A stretch of DNA of 64,000 bases from Candidatus Kinetoplastibacterium sorsogonicusi (lineage in GTDB: Bacteria > Pseudomonadota > Gammaproteobacteria > Burkholderiales > Burkholderiaceae_B), in assembly GCF_003072465.1 (NCBI RefSeq), contig NZ_CP025628.1, forward strand, positions 62,001 to 126,000, read 5' to 3'. Below are positions 28,456 through 37,586 of the stretch, piece by piece (the stretch's first letter is position 1; every line of letters starts with the position of its first letter). Position numbers and translations under genes: made by a program. The notes under the pieces were generated by a model. That model ran no database searches and was not told where the DNA came from. It saw only the letters and a program-made list of their open reading frames with translations.

Positions 28456-29112
28456 ATGATTCTAACAAATTTTCGATCATTAAGCTCTATAGATAACTTA
28501 ATTATAGAGTTTGATACTGCAATGAAAGTATTAACAGGCACTGTTATTAGAAAAAGAACTTATAAAATAGCAGATTGTACTAATAATGGAAGTATCTTAA
28601 CTTTACAGGAACAAAAAATTTCTGCTTCTATAATGAGAGTAAATCATTCTGGAGAGATATGTGCACAAGCTTTATATCGTGGTCAGTCTTTTTTTTGTCA
28701 AGATATATATATAAAAAATGTTTTTTTAAATGCTGCTGAGGAAGAGATTGATCATTTAATTTGGTGTAAACATAGATTGTGTGAGCTAAATGGGCATGAA
28801 AGTTATTTGAATATTTTTTGGTATATGGGGTCTTTTTTTATTGGTTTATTAATGAGTTTAAATAACCAAAAATGGAACTTAGGATTTATGGCAGAAACTG
28901 AAAAACAGGTAGAACATCATTTGATTAAATGCTTAGAATTGTTACCTAATAATGATTATACATCTAAAATAATATTAGAACAGATGAAAATTGATGAACT
29001 TATTCATAAAAATACAGCTGAAAAATATGGTGGTGTAGTTTTACCAAAATTTTTAACTGTTATTATGAAATTATCAGCTAAAATTATGACTACAATATCA
29101 TATAAAATTTAG
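28456..29112 (+). CDS. coq7: Coq7 family ubiquinone hydroxylase
   Basis: Coq7 is a di-iron monooxygenase that hydroxylates demethoxyubiquinone at C6, a late step of ubiquinone synthesis, at the inner membrane face. The 218-residue protein has the paired iron-ligand helices: MRVNHSGEICAQALYRGQ near 60-77, EEEIDHLIW near 95-103, EKQVEHHL near 150-157 and IDELIHKNTA near 178-188. Coq7 replaces the flavin enzyme UbiF in betaproteobacteria. UbiX and UbiD in the same window belong to the same pathway. Confidence 0.94.
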   Translation: MILTNFRSLSSIDNLIIEFDTAMKVLTGTVIRKRTYKIADCTNNGSILTLQEQKISASIMRVNHSGEICAQALYRGQSFFCQDIYIKNVFLNAAEEEIDHLIWCKHRLCELNGHESYLNIFWYMGSFFIGLLMSLNNQKWNLGFMAETEKQVEHHLIKCLELLPNNDYTSKIILEQMKIDELIHKNTAEKYGGVVLPKFLTVIMKLSAKIMTTISYKI

Positions 29113-29117
29113 TTAAA

Positions 29118-30521
29118 TTATTTTTTTAATAGAATTTTTTTTAATTTTTTATTCAAATGAATTTTAATTTGTTTGACAAAAATATTTTTTATATATTTTA
29201 AATATTTTGTATTACTAGCTTCAAATGTTAATACTAAGTATGGCATAGTATTTGAAAATCTTATTAATCCAAAACCATTTTTATAATCTACCCTAATACC
29301 ATCTAAATATAATATTCTATTATATTTACCAAAATTATCATTTTTTTTAAGATTGTTAATTATATTATAAGCTTGTGTTAAACGCATAGGAAGCTTAATT
29401 TCTTCGTGAACAAACTTTTTATGAATTTTATCAAAAAATTGAGAATAACTATTATAGTTTGAAAATATCTCTAAGAATCTTGCTCCAGCATATATACCAT
29501 CATCAAATCCATACCATTTATCTTTAAAAAAAATATGACCACTCATTTCACCAGCTAAAAATATTCTTTTTTCATTAATAGTATTTTTTATTAAAGAATG
29601 TCCAGATTTATGTATAATTGGATTGCCACCTAATTTAACAATAGTTTTTTCTATTTGGTGATTAAATTTTATGTCATATAAAATATCAGAAGACGGATAT
29701 TTTTTTAAAATATCATATGAAAATAGAGATAGTTGTTGATCAGTAGTAATAATATCACCATCATGATTAACAATCGCTATTCTATCACCATCACCATCAA
29801 AAGCAAATCCAAATTCACAATTATTTTTCTTAACATGTTTAATTAAATCTTTTAAATTATTTCGATTAGATGGATCTGGATCATGGTTAGGGAATCTACC
29901 ATCCATATTAGAGTATATATCAAATGTTTGACATCCTAATAATTGAAAAATTTTAGTTGCTATTAAACTTGTGACTCCATTTCCACAATCTATTGCTAAT
30001 TTTATATTAGGTTTTAATTTGATATTATTTACAACTTTATAAATATAATGTTTTTTTATTGATAAATTCGATATTTTTCCTATATTACCATTATTAATCA
30101 ATTTAATACGATTCATATTTAATTTTAAATTTCTAAGCCTATCACCAAAAATATTTTCCCAATTTATAATAATTTTGAAACCATTATATTCTGCTGGATT
30201 ATGACTAGCTGTAACTATAACACTTGATTCTATATTATAAAAATAATTTGCAAAATATAACATTGGACTTGTGACATAACCTATATTTAATACATTCATT
30301 CCATTATCAATTAATCCTCTTTCTAATGCTTTTAATAGTATAGTGCTACTTAATCTATTATCTTTACCAATTATTATTTTATTTAATCCTATTGATGCTA
30401 ATTCTATAGATATTGACGTACCTAATTTGTAAGCAAATAATTTATTAATAACATTTGGAAATAATCCTCTTATGTCATATTCTTTGAATGGATCATTATC
30501 AATATTTTTTATTTTGTACAT
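29118..30521 (-). CDS. Phosphomannomutase/phosphoglucomutase
   Basis: This is an alpha-D-phosphohexomutase of the AlgC/ManB type, interconverting hexose 1- and 6-phosphates for surface sugar synthesis or glycogen-like metabolism. Four family loops are present: the phosphoserine Ser106 in TASHNP, the metal loop FDGDGDR near 241-247, the sugar loop GEMSGHIFF near 326-334 and a C-terminal phosphate-binding region that is drifted but present (around LIRFSNTMP). At 467 residues it is full length. It is convergent with coq7 (five bases apart) and divergent from the oxidase gene. Confidence 0.9.
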   Translation of the reverse strand: MYKIKNIDNDPFKEYDIRGLFPNVINKLFAYKLGTSISIELASIGLNKIIIGKDNRLSSTILLKALERGLIDNGMNVLNIGYVTSPMLYFANYFYNIESSVIVTASHNPAEYNGFKIIINWENIFGDRLRNLKLNMNRIKLINNGNIGKISNLSIKKHYIYKVVNNIKLKPNIKLAIDCGNGVTSLIATKIFQLLGCQTFDIYSNMDGRFPNHDPDPSNRNNLKDLIKHVKKNNCEFGFAFDGDGDRIAIVNHDGDIITTDQQLSLFSYDILKKYPSSDILYDIKFNHQIEKTIVKLGGNPIIHKSGHSLIKNTINEKRIFLAGEMSGHIFFKDKWYGFDDGIYAGARFLEIFSNYNSYSQFFDKIHKKFVHEEIKLPMRLTQAYNIINNLKKNDNFGKYNRILYLDGIRVDYKNGFGLIRFSNTMPYLVLTFEASNTKYLKYIKNIFVKQIKIHLNKKLKKILLKK

Positions 30522-30615
30522 AATAATGTTATAAAAAAATATATATTTTATATATGTATTTGTTAATTTATTTAAATTATAATTTATATTATAAACTTAG
30601 GAGAATTAAATATTT

Positions 30616-32028
30616 ATGTCAATTTTTAAAAGTTTAGTAACTTTATTAGGAAATAATAGAGTAATTAAGGGTCAGGATGCTAACTTATTTTTAATTGATT
30701 GGAGAAAAAGATTTTTTGGAAATACTATTGCTGTAGTATTTCCAAAAAGTACTATAGAGATTTCTGAAATAGTAAAATTATGTATTCATTATAAAATATC
30801 TATCGTACCTCAGGGAGGTAACACAAGCTTATGTGGCGGATCAATTCCAGATTCTTACGGTCAATCAATAGTTATTTCTACAAAATTTTTAAATAATATA
30901 AGAAACATAAATTTGCAAGATGATGTTTTAATTGTAGAGGCTGGATGTATATTAAAAAATATTCAAGATTATGCAAATAAACATAATCGTTTTTTGCCTA
31001 TAAGTTTAGCATCTGAAGGAACTTGTACTATTGGTGGCAATTTATCTACTAATGCAGGTGGAACTCAAGTTTTTAGGTATGGTAATGTACGTGAACTCGC
31101 TCTTGGATTAGAAGTTGTTACAGCAGAAGGATTAATTTTAAATAATTTAAAAAGTTTAAGAAAAGATAATTCAGGATATTCTTTAAAAGATTTATATATA
31201 GGTAGTGAAGGCACTTTGGGTATTATTACCGCAGCATCATTAAAACTTTACCATAAACCATTAATTATATGCACTGGATTAGTGTATGTAAATTCTATAG
31301 AAGATGCAATAAATTTATTATCTTATAGTAAATCAAAATTTGGATCTAATTTAATAACTTTTGAAATTATGAGCAAATATTCTATTGAATTATCTATAAA
31401 TTTTATTAATGAAAAAAATATTATAATTAATGATCAAATTAACTGGGTTATTTTGATAGAAATCCATAATTATGAAGAAAAAGTGAGTACTTTAAACTTA
31501 TTAGAAAAAGTATTAATATTAGGATTAGAAAAAAATATTATTATTGATGCTATAGTAGCTAAAAATTCTGAACAACAAAGTTTATTTTGGAAAATAAGAG
31601 AAAGTATTCCATTAGCTGAAGCTAAATTAGGTAAAGGAATAAAACATGATATATCGCTACCAATATCTTCTATAAGTGAATTTTTAAAATTTACAAACCA
31701 ACAATTAATATCTTTTTTTAAAGATATTAATTTTGTAATTTTTGGACATTTAGGAGACGGAAATTTACATTACAATATATTTAGATCACAAAACGATATT
31801 AGCGAAGATTTCTTCTTATCATTACAATCAGAAATATATAATATAGTTCATAATAATGTTTATAAATTTAATGGATCAATATGTGCTGAGCATGGAGTGG
31901 GACAACTTAAAGTAGATGAAATAAGTAAATATAAAAGTTTTTTAGAAATTGAATTAATGAAAAAAATCAAAATCGCATTAGATCCACATAATATTATGAA
32001 TCCAGGAAAAGTAATAAGCTTAAATTAA
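30616..32028 (+). CDS. FAD-binding oxidoreductase, GlcD / D-2-hydroxy-acid dehydrogenase type
   Basis: This 470-residue flavoprotein has an N-terminal PCMH-type FAD domain, with VPQGGNTSLCGGS near 64-76 and the GTCTIGGNLSTNAGG segment near 135-149. The C-terminal FAD-oxidase domain has GHLGDGNLHYN near 377-387 and AEHGVGQLK near 430-438. The pattern fits glycolate oxidase subunit GlcD and the D-2-hydroxyglutarate / D-lactate dehydrogenase group; the ending motif is closer to the latter. The electron acceptor could be the quinone pool. A ribosome-binding TAGGAG lies just before the start. Its stop overlaps the mutM stop on the other strand by four bases. Confidence 0.87.
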   Translation: MSIFKSLVTLLGNNRVIKGQDANLFLIDWRKRFFGNTIAVVFPKSTIEISEIVKLCIHYKISIVPQGGNTSLCGGSIPDSYGQSIVISTKFLNNIRNINLQDDVLIVEAGCILKNIQDYANKHNRFLPISLASEGTCTIGGNLSTNAGGTQVFRYGNVRELALGLEVVTAEGLILNNLKSLRKDNSGYSLKDLYIGSEGTLGIITAASLKLYHKPLIICTGLVYVNSIEDAINLLSYSKSKFGSNLITFEIMSKYSIELSINFINEKNIIINDQINWVILIEIHNYEEKVSTLNLLEKVLILGLEKNIIIDAIVAKNSEQQSLFWKIRESIPLAEAKLGKGIKHDISLPISSISEFLKFTNQQLISFFKDINFVIFGHLGDGNLHYNIFRSQNDISEDFFLSLQSEIYNIVHNNVYKFNGSICAEHGVGQLKVDEISKYKSFLEIELMKKIKIALDPHNIMNPGKVISLN

Positions 32029-32855
32029 ATATTAAATTTTTGACAACTAGGACATAGATATGTTGATCTTTGTTTTTGAGTTTTTTTGATAATTAAACTG
32101 TTGCATATTTTACAATTTTTTCCTTCTAAGTTGTATACCATAGCATATTTATATATAAAAGAACCATTAACACCTTCCATGTTTTTATAATTTTTAATAG
32201 AACTACCACCTGAATTTATTGCAATATTGAGAATTTTTTTGATATTAAAAATCAATCTACTGCATTCTTTTAAACTTAACTCTTTAACTAATTTAAATGG
32301 ATTAATTTGAGCATTGAATAAAATTTCTGATGCATAAATATTACCAATTCCAACAATAATATTAGAATTCATAATGGCTTGTTTAATTTCTGTATTTTTT
32401 TTTTGAAAAATTTTATACAAATATTCTGCATTTAATTTATTAGAGAATGGTTCTATACCCAAATTTTTAATTCTAGGATGTAGTTCTATTGAACCGCTAT
32501 CATTAGAATGCCATAATACATAACCAAATCTCCTGGGGTCATTTAATCTAATTATCTCATTATCAAATAACCATTCTACATGATCATGTTTTTTTTTATT
32601 ACTAGAAATATCAGATCTATATAACATACCTGACATACCTAAGTGTATAAGTTGTATTCCATTTTGAAAATATATTAAAATAATTTTTCCTCTTCTTTGA
32701 CAATTTAATACTATTTGATTTTGTAAAATATTAGGTAATTTTGTTGAAATCTTCCATCTCATATTATAATTATTAATTATTAATTTATTTAAGCGTTTAC
32801 CAATAATTGATTTAATTCCTCTAATAGTATTTTCTACTTCTGGTAATTCTGGCAT
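32025..32855 (-). CDS. mutM: Formamidopyrimidine-DNA glycosylase
   Basis: MutM (Fpg) removes 8-oxoguanine and other oxidised purines. It starts PELPEVE, placing the catalytic Pro2 and Glu3 after removal of Met. The C-terminal zinc finger has Cys pairs CKIC and CPSC with the conserved QRSTYLCPSCQ segment. IVGIGNIYASE near 165-175 is the helix-two-turn-helix part. At 276 residues it is full length. Retention of this base-excision enzyme is notable, as the Nudix half of the protein at 213-1169, which would clean the nucleotide pool, looks degenerate. Confidence 0.95.
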   Translation of the reverse strand: MPELPEVENTIRGIKSIIGKRLNKLIINNYNMRWKISTKLPNILQNQIVLNCQRRGKIILIYFQNGIQLIHLGMSGMLYRSDISSNKKKHDHVEWLFDNEIIRLNDPRRFGYVLWHSNDSGSIELHPRIKNLGIEPFSNKLNAEYLYKIFQKKNTEIKQAIMNSNIIVGIGNIYASEILFNAQINPFKLVKELSLKECSRLIFNIKKILNIAINSGGSSIKNYKNMEGVNGSFIYKYAMVYNLEGKNCKICNSLIIKKTQKQRSTYLCPSCQKFNI

Positions 32856-32949
32856 AATTTATGACTCCTATTTAAAAAAAAATTATTATAAAATAAAACA
32901 TTTATTATAGTTAATCAATTTATGTATTTATAAACAATTTATATTGAGT

Positions 32950-33522
32950 ATGAAATTTAGAATATTTTTTATATTAGTAATTACTTTATTATCTAGTAGT
33001 TGTTCAATGAAATCTAATATGATTATAAACAAAAATAATATATATAAATATTCAGGAAAATTTTCTTTTAAAATAATAGATTTAGAAAATTATAACGAAA
33101 TGTTAGCTAGTGGCTGCTTTTCTTTTATAGATAATAAATATAAAAATAACTATATTTTAGAAATCAATAGTATTATTGGTTCTACGATACTAAAATTAGA
33201 AGAAATTGACGGATATATAAATATTAATGTCACAGAAAAGATTAAATCATATTTAAATAAATTTTGTATTGATCTTGATGTTTTTATAAATACATATGTA
33301 CATATGAAGGATATATCTACTATATTAGAAGGTAATATTCCTACTAATATGAATTATAAATTATTAAATCATGATTTGTTAGATGATAAAAATAATCAAT
33401 TATCTGATAAAATTTTTTATATAAAATTTAAAAAAATAAATTCAAAATATCCAAATATAATTACTATAGATGGTAAAAAAAATAATAAAAAATTGATATT
33501 ATATATATTTATTAATAAATAA
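32950..33522 (+). CDS. lolB: Outer-membrane lipoprotein receptor LolB
   Basis: LolB accepts lipoproteins from LolA and inserts them into the outer membrane. From ATG 32950 it has 190 residues (a TTG two codons earlier is possible). A short signal ends in the lipobox LSSSC, with lipidated Cys near residue 18, followed by MKS. The rest is a beta-rich fold with low conservation. The call rests on size, lipobox, fold-like pattern and position: lolB directly before ispE, tRNA-Gln and prs is the conserved order in beta- and gammaproteobacteria. Confidence 0.78.
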   Translation: MKFRIFFILVITLLSSSCSMKSNMIINKNNIYKYSGKFSFKIIDLENYNEMLASGCFSFIDNKYKNNYILEINSIIGSTILKLEEIDGYININVTEKIKSYLNKFCIDLDVFINTYVHMKDISTILEGNIPTNMNYKLLNHDLLDDKNNQLSDKIFYIKFKKINSKYPNIITIDGKKNNKKLILYIFINK

Positions 33523-33539
33523 ATTTTATCTAAAAAATT

Positions 33540-34421
33540 ATGTTATATGATATACCAGCTCCGGCAAAAATTAATCTTTTTTTACATATAATAGGTCGTA
33601 GAAATGACGGATATCATGAATTACAAACTGTATTTAAATTAGTTAATTTAAATGATTATATTAGTTTTGATGTGTCTTTAAATGGTAGTATTACTAGAGA
33701 TATAAATAAAAACACAAATATTAGCATGATGGATGACTTGACTGTGAAAGCAGCTTATTTATTACGTCAAATAACTGGTACAAAAAAAGGTGTATATATT
33801 AATATAAAAAAACATATACCAATGCAGTCAGGATTAGGTGGTGGATCTAGTGATGCAGCTACAACACTTATAGTATTAAATAAGTTATGGGCTCTTAATT
33901 TATCACGTATAGAATTAATGAAAATTGGATTAAAATTAGGTGCTGATATACCTTTTTTTATTTTTGGACAATCTGCATTTGCTGGTGGAATAGGTGAAAT
34001 TCTTAATCATATTAATTTGCCTAAGAAAATATATTTATTATTTAAACCATCTATTGATATATCTACTAAAAAAATATTTGAAATATATCATTTTTATAAT
34101 AAAATTTATACAAATAAAATTGATAAGAAAATTTTTATATATAATTATCAAACAAATAATTTTGTTGGGAAAAATGATTTTGAAAATTTAATATTAATAA
34201 AATATCCAAATTTTTTGAAAATTTATGATAAAATTGTTAATATAGGAATTAATATTCGTATGACTGGATCAGGGTCATGTTTTTTTTCAGAATTTGATAA
34301 TATTTCTGATGCTATACTTGCTAAAACAAAAATTGAAGATATAATAAATGATAAAGAACATAATTTTATGTATATTTGTTCTAGTTTAGATAAACATCCT
34401 TTATTCAATTGGATGAATTAG
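33540..34421 (+). CDS. ispE: 4-diphosphocytidyl-2-C-methyl-D-erythritol kinase IspE
   Basis: IspE is the GHMP-family kinase of the non-mevalonate isoprenoid pathway, which feeds ubiquinone and undecaprenyl phosphate synthesis. It has PAPAKINLFLHI near residues 5-16 with GRRNDGYHELQTVF after it. The ATP loop is MQSGLGGGSSDAA near 95-107, and the MTGSGSCFF motif is near 240. At 293 residues it is the normal length. It lies 17 bases after lolB and is followed within six bases by tRNA-Gln. Confidence 0.95.
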   Translation: MLYDIPAPAKINLFLHIIGRRNDGYHELQTVFKLVNLNDYISFDVSLNGSITRDINKNTNISMMDDLTVKAAYLLRQITGTKKGVYINIKKHIPMQSGLGGGSSDAATTLIVLNKLWALNLSRIELMKIGLKLGADIPFFIFGQSAFAGGIGEILNHINLPKKIYLLFKPSIDISTKKIFEIYHFYNKIYTNKIDKKIFIYNYQTNNFVGKNDFENLILIKYPNFLKIYDKIVNIGINIRMTGSGSCFFSEFDNISDAILAKTKIEDIINDKEHNFMYICSSLDKHPLFNWMN

Positions 34422-34426
34422 TTTTT

Positions 34427-34503
34427 TGGGGAGTCGCCAAGCTGGTTAAGGCACCGGATTTTGATTCCGGCATTCGAAGGTTCGAATCCTTCCTCCTCAG
34501 CCA
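34427..34503 (+). tRNA. tRNA-Gln (anticodon TTG)
   Basis: TGGGGAG at the 5' end pairs with CTCCTCA (one G-T pair) followed by G and an encoded CCA. The anticodon loop TTTTGAT gives TTG. The T arm has GGTTCGAATCC. The length is 77 nt. Its position between ispE and prs is conserved across proteobacteria. Confidence 0.96.
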
Positions 34504-34579
34504 AATTTTTTCGATTTATTTCATTTTATTATGAAAATCTGATATTTGAATTTTATTTATTATACTAATCTATATCAAT

Positions 34580-35539
34580 ATGGCTAATTATAACGATTTC
34601 ATGGTCTTTACTGGAACAGCTAATCCTAAATTAGCTATGGATGTTGCTTCTTATCTTGGTATTTCTTTGGGAAAAATTTCTGTTGGTAAATTCTCTGATG
34701 GGGAAATTATGGTAGAAATAAAAGAAAATGTTAGAGGCAAAGATATTTTCATTCTTCAATCTACATGTGCTCCAACTAATGATAACTTAATGGAAGTAAT
34801 GTGTATGGTTGATGCTATGCGTAGAGCTTCTGCAAATAGAATTACAGCAGCTATTCCATATTTTGGTTATGCAAGGCAAGATAGAAGATCTCGTTCAGCT
34901 CGGGTTTCTATTTCAGCTAAAGTTATCGCTAATATGTTACAAGTTGTAGGTGTGCATAGAGTGCTCACAATGGATTTACATGCCGATCAAATTCAAGGTT
35001 TTTTTGATATTCCTGTTGATAATATATATGGAGCTCCTATTTTATTGAATGATATAAAATCTCAAGATTATTCTAATTTAGTAATAGTGTCTCCAGATAT
35101 AGGAGGTGTTGTAAGAGCAAGATCTTTAGCAAAAGCTTTAGAAGTTGATTTAGCTATAATTGATAAAAGGCGTCCTCGTGCTAATGTTTCTGAGGTTATG
35201 AATATAATAGGAGAAATAGAGGGTAGAACATGTATAATAATGGATGATATGGTAGATACTGCAGGTACCTTATGTAAAGCAGCTCAAGCTTTGAAAGAAA
35301 GAGGAGCTTTATCTGTATTTTCTTATTGTACGCATCCTGTTTTATCTGGTAATGCTATTGATAGAATTAATTCTTCTTGTTTAGATGGTCTTGTTGTAAC
35401 AGATACAATACCATTACCTCAAATAGCTATAAAATCTGATAAAATTCGTCAATTATCTTGTGCTGCTTTATTTGGGGAAACAATAATGCGTATTGCTAAT
35501 GCTGAATCAGTAGCATCTTTATTTTCTGAAAATTTATAA
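34580..35539 (+). CDS. prs: Ribose-phosphate pyrophosphokinase
   Basis: Prs makes PRPP from ribose 5-phosphate and ATP for nucleotide, histidine and NAD synthesis. The 319-residue protein contains the flexible-loop [18 protein letters not shown] near 95-112. [12 protein letters not shown] near 128-139 and the PRPP-binding [12 protein letters not shown] near 217-228 follow. It is full length. The order ispE, tRNA-Gln, prs, rplY, pth, ychF is conserved in relatives. A GC-rich hairpin sits between prs and rplY. Confidence 0.97.
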   Translation: MANYNDFMVFTGTANPKLAMDVASYLGISLGKISVGKFSDGEIMVEIKENVRGKDIFILQSTCAPTNDNLMEVMCMVDAMRRASANRITAAIPYFGYARQDRRSRSARVSISAKVIANMLQVVGVHRVLTMDLHADQIQGFFDIPVDNIYGAPILLNDIKSQDYSNLVIVSPDIGGVVRARSLAKALEVDLAIIDKRRPRANVSEVMNIIGEIEGRTCIIMDDMVDTAGTLCKAAQALKERGALSVFSYCTHPVLSGNAIDRINSSCLDGLVVTDTIPLPQIAIKSDKIRQLSCAALFGETIMRIANAESVASLFSENL

Positions 35540-35589
35540 TATTGACCTGACAATATAATTTTAGTTTTATTATTTTAATATAATTTAAT

Positions 35590-35610
35590 TTGGCGACAAT
35601 GAGTCGCCAA
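35590..35610 (+). terminator. GC-rich hairpin between prs and rplY
   Basis: TTGGCGAC (35590-35597) pairs perfectly with GTCGCCAA (35603-35610) across the loop AATGA. It is followed by TATTTTATTT. This is the most GC-rich intergenic stem apart from tRNAs and the groEL terminator. It could be a partial terminator for prs or an attenuator or autoregulatory leader for the L25 gene, whose ATG follows 21 bases later. Confidence 0.65.
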
Positions 35611-35631
35611 TATTTTATTTGGAGTCTTTCC

Positions 35632-36243
35632 ATGAAGTTTAATGCTGTAATACGTAATGTTCATGGTACTAGTGCAAGTCGCCGGTTACGCCATGCTGGA
35701 TTAATTCCAGGAATAGTTTATGGTAGCAATCATAAACCGTTAAATATTGAACTTGATCATAATGAAATTTATCATTTACTACGTAAAGAAGAATTTCATT
35801 CTTCTATCTTAGAAATGTTTTTTGATGATAATAAATCTGAATCTGTTTTATTACGCGCAGTTCAATGGCATCCATATAAACAACAAGTTTTACATGTAGA
35901 TTTTCAACGTGTTAATGCTAATAAAAATATTAATACAAAGGTACCTCTTCATTTTATTAATGAAGATATTTCTCCTGCAGTAAAATTACATAGTGGTATT
36001 ATTAATCACGTAGTTACTGAACTAGATATTAGTTGTTTACCTTCTTTATTACCTAAATTTATAGAAGTAGATTTGTCTAATATAGATATTGGTGAAGTTG
36101 TTCACCTTTCTAAAATTAAGTTACCTGAAGGTATTGTATATAATGCTCATAGTTCTGATATAGATCCTTTGATAGTATCTGCAGTATCTATAGAAGAAAA
36201 AGATAATGAAGCTGAAATCGATAATAAAAATGAAACTATTTAA
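35632..36243 (+). CDS. rplY: 50S ribosomal protein L25 (CTC form)
   Basis: L25 binds 5S rRNA. From ATG 35632, preceded by a GGAG ribosome-binding site, the 203-residue protein starts MKFNAVIRNVHGTSASRRLR. Reading from an upstream TTG would place the start in the hairpin and is unlikely. It has the N-terminal 5S-binding domain (about 1-95, with PGIVYG) and the C-terminal TL5/CTC beta domain (about 100-185), and ends in an acidic, Asn-rich tail. This long two-domain form is usual in betaproteobacteria. Confidence 0.94.
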   Translation: MKFNAVIRNVHGTSASRRLRHAGLIPGIVYGSNHKPLNIELDHNEIYHLLRKEEFHSSILEMFFDDNKSESVLLRAVQWHPYKQQVLHVDFQRVNANKNINTKVPLHFINEDISPAVKLHSGIINHVVTELDISCLPSLLPKFIEVDLSNIDIGEVVHLSKIKLPEGIVYNAHSSDIDPLIVSAVSIEEKDNEAEIDNKNETI

Positions 36244-36284
36244 TGTAAAATTTTCAATTCTTAATGTATCATATGAATTTTTAA

Positions 36285-36839
36285 ATGATTTTTAATATTA
36301 AGCTAATTGTAGGATTAGGAAATCCTGGAGATACATATAAAAATACTAGACATAATACTGGTTTTAGAATCATTGATTTAATAGCTGATAAGCTACATGC
36401 TATGTTTTATTTAGAAAAAAAAATTCATGGACATGTAGCTAAAATATATAATAAACGTCAGTTTTTTCTTCTTAAACCAAATAGTTACATGAATAATTCT
36501 GGATTTTCTGTTAATAAATTTTTATTGTTTTATAAATTACTTCCAGAAGAAATTTTAGTTATTCATGATGATATAGATTTGATGCCTGGAATAATTAAAT
36601 TTAAAATAGGTGGTAGTAATGCTGGCCATAATGGTTTAAAGAGTATTCAACAATCGATAAAATCTGCAAATTTTTGGCGAGCACGTATTGGAGTAGGACA
36701 TCCAAAAACACTTAACTTAAAACAATCTGTAGCTGATTTTGTTTTACATAACCTTTCTTTAGAAGAAATTGAATATTTATATAACTTTGAAAAATTATAC
36801 TCATCAAATATATGTAATATTATAGATGGTATTATCTAA
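36285..36839 (+). CDS. pth: Peptidyl-tRNA hydrolase
   Basis: Pth frees tRNA from peptidyl-tRNA dropped by ribosomes. The 184-residue protein has LIVGLGNPG near 7-15 and the catalytic His in NTRHNTGF near 20-27. KPNSYMNNSG near 64-73, HDDIDL near 94 and GHNGLKS near 112-118 follow. It is full length and follows rplY in the conserved order. Confidence 0.96.
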   Translation: MIFNIKLIVGLGNPGDTYKNTRHNTGFRIIDLIADKLHAMFYLEKKIHGHVAKIYNKRQFFLLKPNSYMNNSGFSVNKFLLFYKLLPEEILVIHDDIDLMPGIIKFKIGGSNAGHNGLKSIQQSIKSANFWRARIGVGHPKTLNLKQSVADFVLHNLSLEEIEYLYNFEKLYSSNICNIIDGII

Positions 36840-36863
36840 TATTTGGTGTAAATAATATTAAAA

Positions 36864-37577
36864 ATGAATTTTAAAAATAACTTATATTTATTTATTCAAG
36901 AAATAAAAGATTTTCAATTATTTATAAAATCTCCAAATTTTCATTCTAAATATAAAAAAAATGATATAAAAAATATATCATTTTTTATAAAAAGATTGAA
37001 ATATCTAATTATATGTGTATTTTTATTATGGATATTAAATATTTTTTTTATTGGTCCAATTGTTAATTTCATTATTTTAAAAACTGGTGTTCAACATAAA
37101 ATAAATCATTTAAATTTATCTTTTTTTAAGGCAGTAATTGTTGCTCCTATTGTAGAAGAGTTAATGTTTCGATATATATTAAGAAAACCTTTAGGGTTTA
37201 TAATCATTTATCCATTAATAATTTCTTTTATATTTAATTTATCTAATATTAAAATTTTTTTAATATTAATGCCATTAATATTATGTAATTATGTTTTAAG
37301 GAAAAATTTAAAATTTTGCTGGTTACGTAATTATGTAAAAATTTTTCCTTATATTTTTCATTTAATTTCTATTTTATTTGCACTATTACATATATTAAAT
37401 TTTTCAAATATAAGCAAATTTTCAATTTTAATACCTTTTTTAGTATTACCTCAATGGTTTACCGGTATAGTTTTAGGATGGATACGTATGCGTTATAGTA
37501 TATATGATTCTATTTTATTACATTCATTATTTAACTTATTACCATTGATTTTATTATATTTTTTCAAATTTTCTTAG
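36864..37577 (+). CDS. CPBP family intramembrane metalloprotease
   Basis: This 237-residue membrane protein of the CPBP (CAAX protease/bacteriocin-processing, Abi) family has several hydrophobic segments: about 50-75, 108-145, 165-190 and 215-235. The catalytic motifs are EELMFR (EExxxR) near 99-104, FALLH (FxxxH) near 172 and HSLFN (HxxxN) near 221. All metal and active-site residues are therefore retained. The substrate is unknown. It lies between pth and ychF with short gaps, and is probably in the same operon. Its rapid drift suggests relaxed selection outside the active site. Confidence 0.82.
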   Translation: MNFKNNLYLFIQEIKDFQLFIKSPNFHSKYKKNDIKNISFFIKRLKYLIICVFLLWILNIFFIGPIVNFIILKTGVQHKINHLNLSFFKAVIVAPIVEELMFRYILRKPLGFIIIYPLIISFIFNLSNIKIFLILMPLILCNYVLRKNLKFCWLRNYVKIFPYIFHLISILFALLHILNFSNISKFSILIPFLVLPQWFTGIVLGWIRMRYSIYDSILLHSLFNLLPLILLYFFKFS

Positions 37578-37586
37578 TGAGGATAT

